Assembly (NCBI RefSeq): GCF_964656455.1
Contig: NC_135718.1
Location: 144,566,262 to 144,630,261 of the forward strand
Source: Halichoerus grypus
Taxonomy: Eukaryota > Chordata > Mammalia > Carnivora > Phocidae
DNA length: 64,000 bases
Reading direction: 5' to 3'
This document shows, in pieces, positions 22,911-34,545 of this stretch. Below the pieces are notes generated by a model, which saw only the letters and a program-made list of their open reading frames with translations, made no database searches and was not told the DNA's origin. Position numbers and translations under genes: made by a program. Position 1 is the first letter of the stretch; the number at the start of each line of letters is the position of its first letter.

Positions 22911-23740
22911 TCAACCATATATTTTAAGAAATGAAGAGGAGTGGGTGTCAAACCACCATGGCATTTAGATTCCATTGCATACTTTAAAAAGTATAATTTT
23001 ATATATTTGTATATTAACATACATAATATGCTTTATAATTATATTTTAAATGTTAATATTTATAATTCAATGGAAATTATATCTTTTACAATAAATTAAA
23101 CTTATGATAAAAATAGTTTACATGTCAACTTGCCGTTCTGTGAGGGGTACATAGCTTTTAAACATTTTTTTAGCGGTATTCCAGCAGAAAGACTGCTGTG
23201 TTATCTAACTGACTCTGTGCCCACCTTGTGGGTAGCTACCGTGTTACACTGTCCAGTTTCAACTGGAGACACAAGGTCAGGGGAGTTCGGTGGTTTGTAT
23301 AAGGTCACAGTCTTTATAGAGAATGGTGGAGTTCCACTTTGAACCAGTTCTGCCAGACTCCAAGCTTAGGCTGCATCGACCACACCACAGTCCCTGTCCC
23401 CTTTGAAAAGTATCGTGAATCCTTGCTACTCTAAGTGTGGTCTGCAGACCAGCAGCTTAGGCATCCTGAAGCTTGTCAGGCAGGCAGAATCTCAGGCTCC
23501 AAGCAGACCTTCTGAAGCAGAGTCTGCATTCGCAGGCATGTTCGGGTTTGAGAGGCTCTTCCCTGGAACGTTCTACTGCCTCCCCTTCTGTTTCTGTCCA
23601 GCTTTGGCCCTTGGCCCGAAGACCACTTCCTGGCGCTCTGGGATAGTCAGGTGCCAGCGGTCTAGTTGTCCCATCTTTGTCCCGTCTCTCAGCGTGTTGA
23701 GGCAGGACAGTAACTTGGCGCTCTCTTGTGACCCTTCCAG

Positions 23741-23903
23741 GCTCTTTGGTATGGACATCAAGGGCAGGGACTGTGGCGACCAGGCAGCTCAGTGGTTCAC
23801 CAGCTTCTTGAAAACAGACGCTTTCAGGCTGGTTCAGTTTGAGAAGCACATGAAGGGAAGACCATCGAGGGAAATTTTCTCTACTTCAGTACCGAATTAC
23901 CAG
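23741..23903 (+). CDS. MTARC2: MTARC2 exon 3
   Basis: The exon encodes residues 154-208, from an acceptor after a pyrimidine tract (ACCCTTCCAG|G) to a donor CAG|GTGCGC, and ends in phase 0. The sequence LFGMDIKGRDCG..AAQWFTSFLKT..FRLVQFE matches the mARC2 segment joining the MOSC_N and MOSC domains. A longer open frame (23403-23969) surrounds the exon, but the parts outside it do not resemble mARC and are intron. Confidence 0.94.
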
Positions 23904-24862
23904 GTGCGCTTCCAGAGAGCTGCCCTTCGCTTCTGCCAATCACCCCTCTGTGTCCAGCTTCCTTCTTGACCCACAAAGGGGGTCCCCAGTTAGGAGAGTG
24001 TAGGAACGGCCCAGGTGAGGGGGTCTGAGGGCGCGTCCTGGGCAGGTGTCAGGGCTGGAGAGGGAAGTGGCTCCGAGCGGAGCAGGCTCTCCAGCATGCG
24101 TGGAGGATAGATCATGTCTGGACTGTGGAGGGAGAGGCCGGGGGTGACCCCCAGTGAGATGGGGACTCAGGAGACACTCACGTTGGGAAGTGAGAAGTTC
24201 ATTTGGGACTGAACCAAGGGTCTTAAAATTACCGAAGCCGACTTTCTCCTGGGGCTCCCTTGGCCATCAGTCTGATTTGGCTGTCAGGTACCTTCTCAGG
24301 AAGACCGCCCCGTGGGGCAGCTGCAGCCCAAAGCCCAAAGCCCTCGATTCTGCAGCGAGCTGGGGTTTAAAATGCCAGCACGTCCTTGAACCACAAGCTG
24401 TTTGAATGCAGGGATTTTTACACTGCTGTTTGCCCACCTAGAATGGTGCCTGGTACAGAGTAGGTGCTTCATACATAGAGTGAATGGGTGCCACGTGGGG
24501 AAATTGGGACCAGAGCATAGCTGATCAGCCGCAGGTCCTTCCCCTGTGTGACGATGATGTTGTGGGAAGGGGGTCAGGGCTGGGCGCTGGAGTGAGGACC
24601 AGGGAGAGTCCTGGAAGGTGATGTTGGCCCTCAGCCCTTGCCGCTCGCTGTCTTTTCCGAGTGGCGGGGGAGCCCCTGCGAGGCCCAGCGGCAGGAACTG
24701 GTCCGGCCCTGACTCGGCCGGATGCAAGACCACCGTGTCCCCTCCCCTCCCCGAACACCACTGGCCCTCCCTGCACAACCCCTCTGGCCTTCGCTTCGCT
24801 TTCAGCTGGGCTAGGGCATTTCACGGGGCAGGGAGGCCTGAGGGTGCCATGTCCCTGCACAG
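23904..24862 (+). other. MTARC2 intron 3
   Basis: This 959-base intron has no clear SINE. An L2/MIR-like relic (GGTGCCTGGTACAGAGTAGG) lies at about 24390-24490. Confidence 0.8.
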
Positions 24863-25003
24863 GTGGCCTACCCAGACTGCTGCCCAATCATGATCCTCTC
24901 GGAAGCCTCCCTGGCGGATCTGAATACCAGGCTGGAGAAGAAAGTGAAAATGGACCAGTTCAGACCCAATATCGTGGTGACAGGCTGCGATGCTTTCGAG
25001 GAG
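24863..25003 (+). CDS. MTARC2: MTARC2 exon 4 (start of MOSC domain)
   Basis: The exon encodes residues 209-255 in exactly 47 codons, phase 0 at both ends, between TGCACAG| and |GTAAGA. The sequence VAYPDCCP, then [18 protein letters not shown], then [15 protein letters not shown] is typical of the mARC MOSC domain. The FRPNIV(V/I)(T/S)GC segment is one of the most conserved parts of the family and lies near the cofactor pocket. Confidence 0.95.
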
Positions 25004-25739
25004 GTAAGAGGCTCACTGCTTTTGTGCATGAAGCTCAGATATGCTGTTCAAGACGCCCACAGGATGGTTGTCCCTTTACCCAGCCCCAGCTCAGACCCTC
25101 CACGGTCAGCTGTGAGGGAGACTGTCCTCCCCCAAGAGTCACCTGAACCTGGGAGAGCCGGCCACTTACTGCTGCCCCTGTCACCCTGGCCTCAGGAGGG
25201 CGCCGCTCACCCATTCATGTGTGGGCCCCAAAGCAAGCAGTCAGAACTCCAAACTAGATCGAGTCAGGAACTAGGTGAGAATGTATCCTTATGGCTCAGA
25301 GGTAACTAAAGGGAAATGAAGATGAAGAGGACAGCCAGGAGTGCTCAAGGATTTGAGGCTCCTGGAAGGTCCAGACCCTAAAGTGGAGGCCAAGAGGATA
25401 CAGGAGATCTGCCTGTGAACAGGGCCCTGGAGAGGGTCCACGCTGTGGCCGAGTTCGGTCCCGGAGGACCCACATGCTGTCCTGTGTGGCTGATGGGAGG
25501 AATTTCTACCCTCTCCAGCCACAGCCCCTCGTAGCCCTAACAGGACCCCCACATCAAAACCCAGTTGTCCTGAGATCTGTACAGAAATACATAACTGGGT
25601 GTTGCTTTGTGCTAAGAAACATCGAGAATCCTGTTAAACATTGGGGGTGGGCTAAACTTTATGAGCCTGGAAGTGACCAAGGCAAATCCATTCACTGTGT
25701 GTTTACTGGGCACCAGACACAGAACTAATGTATTACTTC

Positions 25740-25905
25740 ATACAAATTAATTCTATTTGATCCCGATGACAACCCTATGAAGTCTGTATTACTGTCTCCT
25801 TTTGATAAGGAAATTGAAGCTGGGGGGCCTTACGCACTTGTTGGACATGTGATTGGCAGTTCTGGGATTAGAACCTCAGACTTGCACCTCTGGCTCCTGA
25901 GGGAG
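25740..25905 (+). repeat. MIR fossil
   Basis: The sequence GATAAGGAAATTGAAGCTGG, then CACTTGTTGGACATGTGATTG, then TCTGGGATTAGAACCTCAGA follows the MIR order. Confidence 0.65.
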
Positions 25906-26061
25906 TGAGGGCATGCTTCCAATTAAGAAATCCCAAGTAGCTAACTCTGAGGGGAGAGGCTCTCCATTCTTTGCTCCCTTGGGTGGCCACCTTTCCTTTT
26001 GTGTGAGTAAAATGTGCTCTTATTTGCTGATAAGTGCCATCCTTTAGAATAAACCTTTGCA

Positions 26062-26147
26062 GGGGCACCTGGGTGGCTCAGTCAGTTAAGCATCAGACTC
26101 TTGGTTTCAGCTCAGGTCGTGACCTTGGGGTCGTGGAATTGAGCCCA
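26062..26147 (+). mobile_element. CanSINE head fragment, sense
   Basis: GGGGCACCTGGGTGGCTCAG and about 65 further bases are present; the body is missing. Confidence 0.85.
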
Positions 26148-26942
26148 GAGTGCCGGTGTCTATGGAGGAGGCCACACAGGAAGGGGCCCCGACGTTCTCG
26201 GGCAGTCAGCACCTTGAGGGAAGAGACTTGATTTTTCTCCCCAGGAATAAATCCCAGGTTTGGTGGGACTCAAAGTTAATACAGTGGGGGGGAGGGGGGG
26301 CCTCCTTCAGAAAAGACAATAACACAGGTGCAGGGCCTAGAAGGGGTCAGGTGCCAGAGAGGGGACTAGCCTGCCCGCTCCCCCTGCCCCCCCCACCCCT
26401 GTGGTCTACTGGTGTGCATAAGTGTGGAATCCTTAGACGCTTGCTAAACACAAATAAAATCGGTGCTTGATGTTGTTGATGCAAGTGGCTGAGATTTGGA
26501 TTAGAAATTAGTCCATAAAGCAAAAACACCTTCACAGGAATCCTGTAATTGCTCCACTATTTTCTGAGAAATTTTCTTTTAGGGAATACATTTTTTCTTG
26601 ATTTGTCTCCACTGAAGGTCCTAATTTAATAAGATTTTGAGCCAAGAGGAATAAGAAGAAAAGCTACTCCTTAGCCAGATTCCTATCGAAAGAATTTTTG
26701 CTTTCCTGGAATTTGCCAACTAAGAGTTTTTGCACTCCTGTAACTTGTCAAAGTAAACCTAAGGCTAATGTGAGCCTAATCATGTTCTCTTAGGCAATTT
26801 GAGTGGGTGGAGTCTTGTTTTGTTTTGTTTTGTTTTTTAATTAAAAAAATGTTCAGTCACCTTGAGCTCTCTGTTTTAATTCCGGCATCATGATGGGCTT
26901 ACTGAAATAGTAACGTAAGTAAGGCAGAATACTCTTATTTTT

Positions 26943-27078
26943 CCTCTGGTTGTATACATTTAAAAAATGTATGTATAAGTCCTCTTAAGTATGTATGTAT
27001 GTATAAGTCCTATAAAATGTATGTATAAGTCCTATAAAAAATGTGTAAGTCCTCTGGTTGTATACATTTAAAAAAAAA
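26943..27078 (+). repeat. 108-bp-period imperfect tandem repeat with (GTAT)n core
   Basis: CCTCTGGTTGTATACATTTA occurs at 26943 and again at 27051. Between them are several ATGTATGTATAAGTCCT units. Confidence 0.85.
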
Positions 27079-28383
27079 TCCTTCGTATAAAATGATGCTC
27101 ATGTTGCCGATTTATCTTCCTTGATATTAGGAAGGCCGATAGTTAGGGGCCTGATGCCTTAACCTGTCTACCCAGGCACTGTTGTACAACTATAACCTTT
27201 TCAATTAGTGGGACTCTATTAAATATTGATGTAAAATGCTAATGTACGTAAATATTTAATAGACCAACTAATAATAAAAAAATAGCGAATCTAAGCATGG
27301 TGCAAAGAGTCCGGCCATTTTTTTTATTGCAAAAATATAGAGCAATAGTAGAATGCATTGTGCAACATTTGCTCTTCATGACCCAGTACTTGGTACTTTT
27401 TCCATGTAACTCAGAATGTTAAGCAAGTTTTAAAAGGTGGCTTCCCTTGGGCCAGTGTAGTGTGTGTGAGTTCGGGGAATGCAGAGCAGTGGAGTTTAAA
27501 AATAATACAGTTGACCAATGCTTCTTGTCTGTGTCCTTGGCCATTGCAGGAGTCAGGGATCAGGTGTTTCCCAAACTTTGCTCACTTTCCTGGTACGCAG
27601 GACTTAACTTTTTTTTTTGGGAATATCTTGTTTGTATCATTTCTCACTCTGCAGTATGAAAGAACTGTGGAGAAGCTTGCAGAAAACCTTGGGTGTGTTA
27701 TCTGTCACTCAGGAAGTGATTCTTCAAGAAGCTTCTAAAGAGGGTAGATCTTGAAGCCAGGCAGCTGTGGTTGGACTCCCAGGCCCCTCACTGGCTGTGT
27801 GCACTGGGTCCTCTCAGTCCTATCCTTTGCAGCTGTTGAGAAAGAAAGTTTTTGCAAACCATTATGACCAAACTCGCAGTCCCCCAGATCGGAGTGGGGT
27901 CGAGTTCGGATTTTACTTGGGTGCATACATGCGTGCATTGGAAGTCTCTGTCCTGGAATAAGAACATCATCTCTGCCCGGGCTTCAGGGATTTCTGAAGA
28001 AGCAATGCTAACGACAGCATATAAAACAATAACAAAGTAACAGTAACAGCCAAAGCTCCCCATTGTCAAATGTGCATTATGTCCCAGGCGCTGTGCCAGG
28101 CATTTTGGTGCAGGATCTGACTTCATCCTTCTCCTTACCCTTTCCAAACTGCAGGTCATAACCCATTATTGGATTAGAATTTCAGTTCTATGGGTCCTGA
28201 CCAGCACTACAAAAACAAAAAACAAAAAAAGCAAACTAGAATAAAAGGTATCAGAGTTATATACATAAAAGGTATGTAGTAAGATGAAGACTTGTTCTGT
28301 GGGCTCCTGGGGCTACAGCAGTCCTCGGCATCCTCCGTGCTCAGTGAAGTCACCATCTGTCACCATGTGTCATTATGACCATC

Positions 28384-28582
28384 TTTTTTTTTTTTTTTTT
28401 AACGATTTTATTTATTTGAGAGAGAGAGAGAAAGAGTATGAGTAGGGGGAGAGGCAGAGGCAGAGGGAGAAGCAGACTCCCCACTGAGCAGGGAGCCTGA
28501 TGTGGGGCTCGATCCCAGGACCCTGGGGTCTTGACCTGAGCAGAAGACAGGTGCTTAACCAACTGAACCACCCAGGCGTCCC
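28384..28582 (-). mobile_element. CanSINE, antisense
   Basis: T tail, GATTTTATTTATTTGAG, an AGAG tract, and an ending CTGAACCACCCAGGCGTCCC. Confidence 0.95.
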
Positions 28583-28649
28583 TAAAAGTAATTTTTTAAA
28601 GTACCACTTCCTTTCTGTAAAGAAAAACTTGAAGGAATAAAAATCCTTC

Positions 28650-29100
28650 CCCATCCTACCGTCAAAAAGTAGCCTATGATAACATTTTATTGTGTTTCCA
28701 ATATTATTTATGTGATATTGTACGAGTAGTATTGAATTCCCCCATTTTCACTTAATGGTAGATGGCACACAGCTCTGTCTTTACAAATTCTTCATTAGCA
28801 TAGTTTTTGTGGTTCCATATTAGTCCATCTTTGAACTCTGCCGTAACTTACTTAGCCATTCCCTTAGAACTGGGCATGTAGGCTGTTTTCCATTTTCCCT
28901 TACATAAATAATGAACAGCTTTGTAAAACAGTCTTTATCTACATTTCTCAACTTATTCTTAAGAAATGCAAAGTCAGAATTTTACGGGCTTTTCATATAT
29001 ATTGCCAAATGGATTTGCAGAAACCTCGTACCAATTTATGTTCCCACATGTTGAGCAGAAACGCGCCTTTTGTCTTGTACCCCGGCCAGCACTGATGCCT
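28650..29100 (-). repeat. Possible old L1 fragment, antisense
   Basis: The order of GGTTCCATATTAGTCCATC, GGCTGTTTTCCATTTT and TATTGCCAAATGGATTTGCA resembles antisense L1M sequence, but it is heavily decayed. Confidence 0.4.
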
Positions 29101-29674
29101 ATAATCTTTACTAAATCCGGTAAGTGAAAAGTCCTGTCTCCTGTAAATTGGTAATTCTTAGTGTAAGGAATCTTGTGTTAGTCAGTCTGTGAAGGAAGTT
29201 TGGCCTTGAGGCAGAGTTTTACTTCAGCTAAGGAAACTTAATTCCAATGTATAAACTGCAAGTTTATACACTGGCCAAGGTTCTAGAACACTCATGCTTA
29301 CAACAGACGTTTATTGAGAGTTTGCTGGGTCCTAATCTCTGAGATAGTTGCTAAACTTAAAGAAATGAATTCACTGTGTCTGCCTGCAAGGGTCTGAGGA
29401 TGAAGCAGGATTGAGGGCTCAGTAGCTGGAGGGTTGAGGGACGTAACCTCACTCGTGGGAGCCCAGAGAAAGGAACGCTTAGCACAGGGTATGTGTGTGT
29501 TTGTGGGAAGAATGCCACAGGGTTTCTTGAAACGGAGAGCATTTAAATTTTGGAATAGGGATTAAAGAATATTGTTTTGCCTGTGTATCTTAAAAACAGA
29601 AAAACAATTTTTGGCTTTGAGATAGTTGAACTGTGTGGTGTAATGGGAAATACATATTTGGCACTTGTCCCCTA

Positions 29675-30420
29675 TTACAGCCCCTAAAACCCTTGGAATT
29701 TCCTGACTGATGGGATGGAAGTACTTTCTATTATTAACAGAATCCTATCAATCATACCTGATTATGCTAATGAGGTGAGTGGTAGGGTTGGGGGCGAGGT
29801 AGCTTCAGGTTGGAAGTAGGTCACCAGCAAAACCAAGCCTTGACTGGAAATTTGGAACTTTCAGGCACACACACCCCCGCCCCCCCCAGGCCTCCAGGGA
29901 GGGGAGAGGGGCTGGAGGTTGAATTCAATTGCAAATAGACAGTGATGTGATCATCGTGCCTAAGTAATAAAAACCCTTAAAAGACTGGTTTTGGAGTGCT
30001 CCCTAGTTGGTGAAGACGTCGAGGTGCTGGGAGGTGGGACCATGGCTTGGAAGCTCTGTGCTCCTTCCCTCATACCTTGTCCCCTGAATCTCTTCCATCT
30101 GACTGCTCCTGAGTTGTATCCTTTATAATGAACTGGTCATAGTAAAGCACTTTCCCGAGTTCTGTGAGCTCTCCTGGCAGAATATCCAACCTGAGGAGGG
30201 GGTCCTGGGAATCCTCGATTTATAGCTAGTTGACCAGAAGTACGGGAGAGCTGTACACTTGGCATCTGAAGTGAGGGGTGGGGGGAAGTCTGTGGGACCG
30301 AGCCCTTAACCCAACATAGGGTGTGTGTAACTCCAGGTGGTTAGTGTCAGAAAGGGGTGAAATCACAGGACCTCTCTTGGTGTCAGGGAATTGCAGAATT
30401 GGTGTTGGAAACACACCATG
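29675..30420 (+). mobile_element. Ancient LTR (ERVL-like), sense
   Basis: It reads CCTAAAACCCTTGGAATTTC, then TTGGTGAAGACGTCGAGGTG, then CCTTTATAATGAACTGG, then GGCATCTGAAGTGAGGGG. The reverse complement of 42140-42822 aligns with it over several blocks, which shows a dispersed family. The LTR layout (A/T-rich polyadenylation area, then GAGTTCTGTGAGCTCTCC) supports the call. The family name is not certain. Confidence 0.6.
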
Positions 30421-30667
30421 TGTTTGGTGTTGGAAAGAATCTGAGAAACTTCCTAGATCAAAATGATTTTAAAAATGTGTTGTCGGGATGATAATGCTTC
30501 TGATAAAAAAAAAAAAACACACAGAAAAGGAAAACAAAAAAATAAAACAAAATTTATAAAAATACTGTTTAAACTTGAGGAGCCTTCCAAATATATTGCT
30601 ATAAATATATACGCATAGCTGTATATACAGGTTGGTTTTTTTTTTATATAAACAGACTTATTCTCCA

Positions 30668-30703
30668 TATAGTGTGTATATATATGTGTGTGTGTGTGTG
30701 TGT
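30668..30703. repeat. (TA)n(TG)n microsatellite
   Basis: GTGTATATATATG is followed by nine or so TG units. Confidence 0.9.
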
Positions 30704-31308
30704 TTTCTTCACTCAGCAACATCTTGAACATTATTCAGTTGATAAATAAAGACTCACATCCTCCTTTCTGCTGCCCAAACAGTAATCACTCTCCAAATGG
30801 GCCACATGTAGTTAGCCAGCCCATAGTTCATGGCTTCCCAAGCTCACGGTAATCTTGTGGCCTCATTGATACCAAGGATTTCTAAACAACAAACTTGTTT
30901 ATTTACTTATTCGTCCTCTCAGTTTATCCCAACATGGCTTAAATAATCATTGAACGTGTGACATAATCTATTAAACTTAGGAGTAGCAATTAGAGAATCC
31001 AGAGCAGGGTACGGGGAGGCACGGATCTTGGGGCTGAGGTTCAGGACGTCGAAGGGCTCCAAGGATGGCAGGAGACCCTGGCCCAAGGTGCAGGTGCCCA
31101 GAAGCTCTGTAGCTGTTGGTAGGGTAGGACTGCTGATCCAGTCTGTGTTCTTCAGGATAATTCCTTTGATAGCCCATGGCAATAGCAGAGAGCTCCGGGT
31201 TTTGCCTTCTGTCTTACCCTCAGATGTCTTCTTGTCCATCTGTGGTGCATGGGTGTTCAGGAGTGCACCTTGGCCTCCCTTCTCACCTGGTGCCCCCCCC
31301 CCACGTTC

Positions 31309-31520
31309 GTGTATATATTATTATATGTATATAATATATATAATATGAAATACATGTATGCACACATATACAACATATATAGAATATATATACAAAGATG
31401 GAATAGATGTATTCTATTCTCTCTCTTTAAATATATGTGTACAGCCTATATTTGTGTGGTGTGTGTGTGTGTACAGAGAGAGAGGGAAAGGGAGGGGGAG
31501 AGAGAGAGACTTGAGAGGGG
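31309..31520. repeat. AT/GT/GA microsatellite cluster
   Basis: Alternating TATA, ATGTAT, GTGTGT and GAGAGA tracts. Confidence 0.85.
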
Positions 31521-33429
31521 AGAATCTCCTATCATACATTTAATTCATTGCTTGGTAGGTGCCTGTCTGGACTCTAGTGAAGGTCTCAAAGAAGCAAACA
31601 CCCTCATCTGCACTGTTCTGTGTGCTCCACAATAATTGCCCCAGACTCTTAATTAATTAATTAATTAATTTTTTCCCCAGACCCTTAATTTATGTCTTTC
31701 TTTGGATGCTACGTGTCATGGGAAACCATGTAATCTTAATTTAGTGTTTGCCAATGTAAATGGCAAATTCATAGTAATTTCCTAGGCTGATTCCACAGAG
31801 CTGAGCCCATTGTGTACCGTGATCTCTCCTTTCTCACTGCCTTTCTTTCTTCCTTTCCTTTCTTCTTGCACCTTAAAAACTCCCTGGTTTTACCCCTTCA
31901 CCGTAAATAGATGTCTTAGGGGCCTGGGTTTTGCCAGACTGCAGAGAGGCTGCTCGCCAGCAGGGGGAGCAGTGAGCTCTCCTAGCTGTTTTCTGTGTTT
32001 AGGGAAGGCGCTGGAACCTTGCGTGTGTCTGGTAGAACCTAATGGAAACTTGAATTTCATGCATTTTTAATTAAAATGAACTTTTAATAACTTAAGGTAT
32101 TTTATTATCTTCCTCTAATAACTGAATTAATAATTACATTTAAACTTAATTCGCGTAGTGTTTTTTACTGCAAATAACGCTCTGCGCCAAAATGCCAACC
32201 ATGATCAGATTAGGGTGAGTGACGTTATTATATAAAGTGATTAATATTTTTGGAGGTCGTTAGAGCTGCAATTTGGGGAGCTTCAGACAGTTTCTATGAA
32301 TGCAGACACTTTGTTACTCTAAACTGGGTACTGCCGTTCTCTAAGGGCGGAAGAGCAGATTACCTCTGTTTTATTAAGCTAGGACACCTAATCGAACTTT
32401 TCAGACTTTCCTGCTTCATGCCACAGTCACAAGGCAGAGTTTCCACAGATCTGTGGCCTTGAAATGTGACATTGATGAGCATTTGTGCAAAGCCATTGAA
32501 AGGCAGGTAGTTGGAGAGCTCTGGGGCGCGGATGGGCTCGCATTCCTGCGGCCGCAGCGCCCTCGTGTGGCAAAATGCATCCAGCCTTTGCCACGGCCCC
32601 CAGGCCAAGGCTGCCCGTGACCCATCACTTCCCCCTGCGGGAACCCTATTACTGGTCACACTCGGGGGAGGTCCCATTCCGCCGGCTGAGCCACCTGCTC
32701 TGGTTGTGTTGCATATTTTTGCCGTTTGCACAGGGCTTGTAGTAAGTCCTGGCTGGGATATAGAAATTCCGTTACATGGGGGTCCTTGCCTTTTACAAGG
32801 GCAACATAGTCCGTCCAACAACCAGTTTGGAACACAGATTTTTCCACACAGCAGCAGTTTCATAAATGGTGGTTGGGAACCCAGCGCGTCCACAGAGACC
32901 TTTACCGCGGCTGTGCTCCTATTCCGAAGGAGATTTGTGAGCTGGGAAGACCCAGTTAGGGACTGGAGTATCTTTCCTGTGTTGGCTAAATCACCCCTGT
33001 AGGCCCTGGGGGTTCGTGTATCCCTGGGAGAGAAGCAGGTCATCAGAGGTGGAAGGAGAAACATTATGTGTTAGCCCCGCCCTTCCCCCCCCCCCGCCCC
33101 CGCTCTGTCCTGCCTCTCCTGTCCCCGGGGGTGGGGGTGGGGGTGTCAATAGATGCCTCATTTCCTCCCTTACGGACTGACTTCTCCCCCAAACCCTTAG
33201 ACCCGCTCCAAACCTCATTTGGGTTGAGATCAGGAAACAATTTTTCAAGGGACACTTTTATTGCATCTGATTATAGGTACTTTGTCGGTTTCTGGAGCCT
33301 GGAGTGAGGCCCCTTCCCTACTACCTCTCACCTCCCCCTGAGGCCTGGACGGGGGTTGTCCTGGGAAATGCAGATCCCACAGAGGGCTTCCCTATTAGCA
33401 AGAGAGTCCTATAACATACCCTCCTTATA

Positions 33430-33560
33430 TATGTGTGTGCGTGTCTGTGTGCATAGGTGTATGAATATGTATATCTAGGCATATGTAATGTAATCTATAT
33501 GATCTCCATATGTGTGTGTATGTGTATATATATGTGTGTGTATAGACAGATAAATAGAGA
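33430..33560. repeat. (TATG)/(TG) degenerate microsatellite
   Basis: Runs of TATGTGTGTG, GTATGTGTATATATATG and similar. Confidence 0.85.
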
Positions 33561-33810
33561 AAGAGATAGATTTAAAAGCTGGGTGGTTAGAAGTCCTGCC
33601 TTCAGAATCTGAAGTTTTCAAACCTAGCTACTATGACCCTGAGAAAATTTTGTAGTCTCTCCAGGTCTTGGTTTCTTAGTGCAAAATGGGGATCGTAATA
33701 GTACCTTCTTCAGAGTTGTGAGGATTTATTGAAGCCCCAAGGTGGGTGTTGGCAGGGCCGCTGTTTGAGGGTGGGAACCCAAAGCACCGCCAGGAGTGGT
33801 GGAATGCCAG

Positions 33811-33839
33811 CCCCCCCCCCCCCCCCCCCCCCCCCCCCC
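33811..33839. repeat. 29-base poly-C tract
   Basis: An uninterrupted cytosine run; the exact length is prone to sequencing error. Confidence 0.9.
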
Positions 33840-34321
33840 GCCCAGGGCAGGCTACCAATCTGTGGAGGTGGGAGTGTTGAATGTGTATCTCCTACCTGAC
33901 TTCCCGTGGGTGATGCCCCATTCATCAAAGAACTGTCAGATTTTAACTTGGCTTCCGTTGTAGCTTAGCTATAAGAACGCAGTGGGCTTGTCTTGCAAGC
34001 TATACATTTTTCATTATATATCAGTAAATTGGCCATAAGTTTGCCATAAGAATCATACATTAACTACGGCAAACTGCCCGGCAGAGAAGGTCTGTTCTTG
34101 CTTTGCTGACAGAGTCGGGTTTCTGAGACAGCGAGTCAAGAGGTGGGTGGATCCTGGACTCACCCATGTGCCGTCTCCCTTTGTGTCCCTTTGGGAGATA
34201 CTTCTTGGGGTCTGGCTGTCCTTTCTTCTGCTAGCCTCATAGTTAGGACCAGCCAAAGAGTAACCTGCTTTCAAGACTAATGAAGCCTTGATTCAAAAGA
34301 TAACTTTTCCTTTCCTCCTAG

Positions 34322-34383
34322 GATACTTGGGATGAACTCCTAATTGGCAACGCAGAAATGAAAAAGGTTTTGTCTTGCTCCAG
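34322..34383 (+). CDS. MTARC2: MTARC2 exon 5 (MOSC domain, leads to the catalytic Cys)
   Basis: This short exon encodes residues 256-276 (DTWDELLIG..EMKKVLSCSR) between TCCTCCTAG| and |GTAAGG. It follows the 9.3-kb fourth intron. W258 and the DELLIG block are conserved in the family. The exon ends in phase 2, so Arg276 is completed by exon 6. It is too short to be found as an independent open reading frame and was located by frame continuity and homology. Confidence 0.94.
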
Positions 34384-34473
34384 GTAAGGATTCTCTGAGA
34401 GTCAACCTCTGGGGGGTGGTGGTGTGTTCATTGGTCCCTAACCACCACCTAATCATTGGTTCTTGAATGGCAG
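34384..34473 (+). other. MTARC2 intron 5 (90 bp)
   Basis: A minimal intron from GTAAGG to GGCAG. Confidence 0.93.
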
Positions 34474-34545
34474 GTGCATTTTGACCACTGTAGACCCAGA
34501 TACTGGAGTGATAGACAGGAAGGAGCCACTGGAAACCCTGAAGAG
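34474..34545 (+). CDS. MTARC2: MTARC2 exon 6 (molybdenum-ligand cysteine)
   Basis: The exon encodes residues 276-300 ([24 protein letters not shown]) between ATGGCAG| and |GTAAAC. Cys277, in the [15 protein letters not shown] motif, corresponds to the cysteine known to coordinate molybdenum in human mARC1 (Cys273, shifted by four residues). The ligand is intact, so the gene looks enzymatically competent. Intron 5 is only 90 bp, which is short for a mammalian gene but has good splice sites. Confidence 0.94.

Larger units (their letters stand above)
20253..23740 (+). other. MTARC2 intron 2
   Basis: The intron holds CanSINEs at 20.65, 22.0, 22.5 and 22.7 kb and MIR relics at about 21.78-21.90 and 23.24-23.37 kb. 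The rest is AT-rich (22.2-23.1 kb) or ordinary. There is no second coding exon in it. Confidence 0.8.
25004..34321 (+). other. MTARC2 intron 4 (9.3 kb)
   Basis: The largest intron contains a MIR at 25.74-25.90 kb, a SINE head at 26.06 kb, an internally repetitive AT-rich stretch (26.94-27.29 kb), a CanSINE at 28.38 kb, and possibly an old antisense L1 (28.65-29.1 kb). It also holds an LTR at 29.67-30.42 kb, microsatellites at 30.67, 31.31-31.52 and 33.43-33.56 kb, a poly-C run at 33.81 kb and a MIR-like relic at 33.59-33.73 kb. Unlabelled parts show nothing recognisable. Confidence 0.8.

Noticed and set aside
23403..23969. 188-codon frame around exon 3 as an independent gene
   Set aside because: Only its central part (23741-23903) is mARC-like and it has exact splice sites; the rest is intron.
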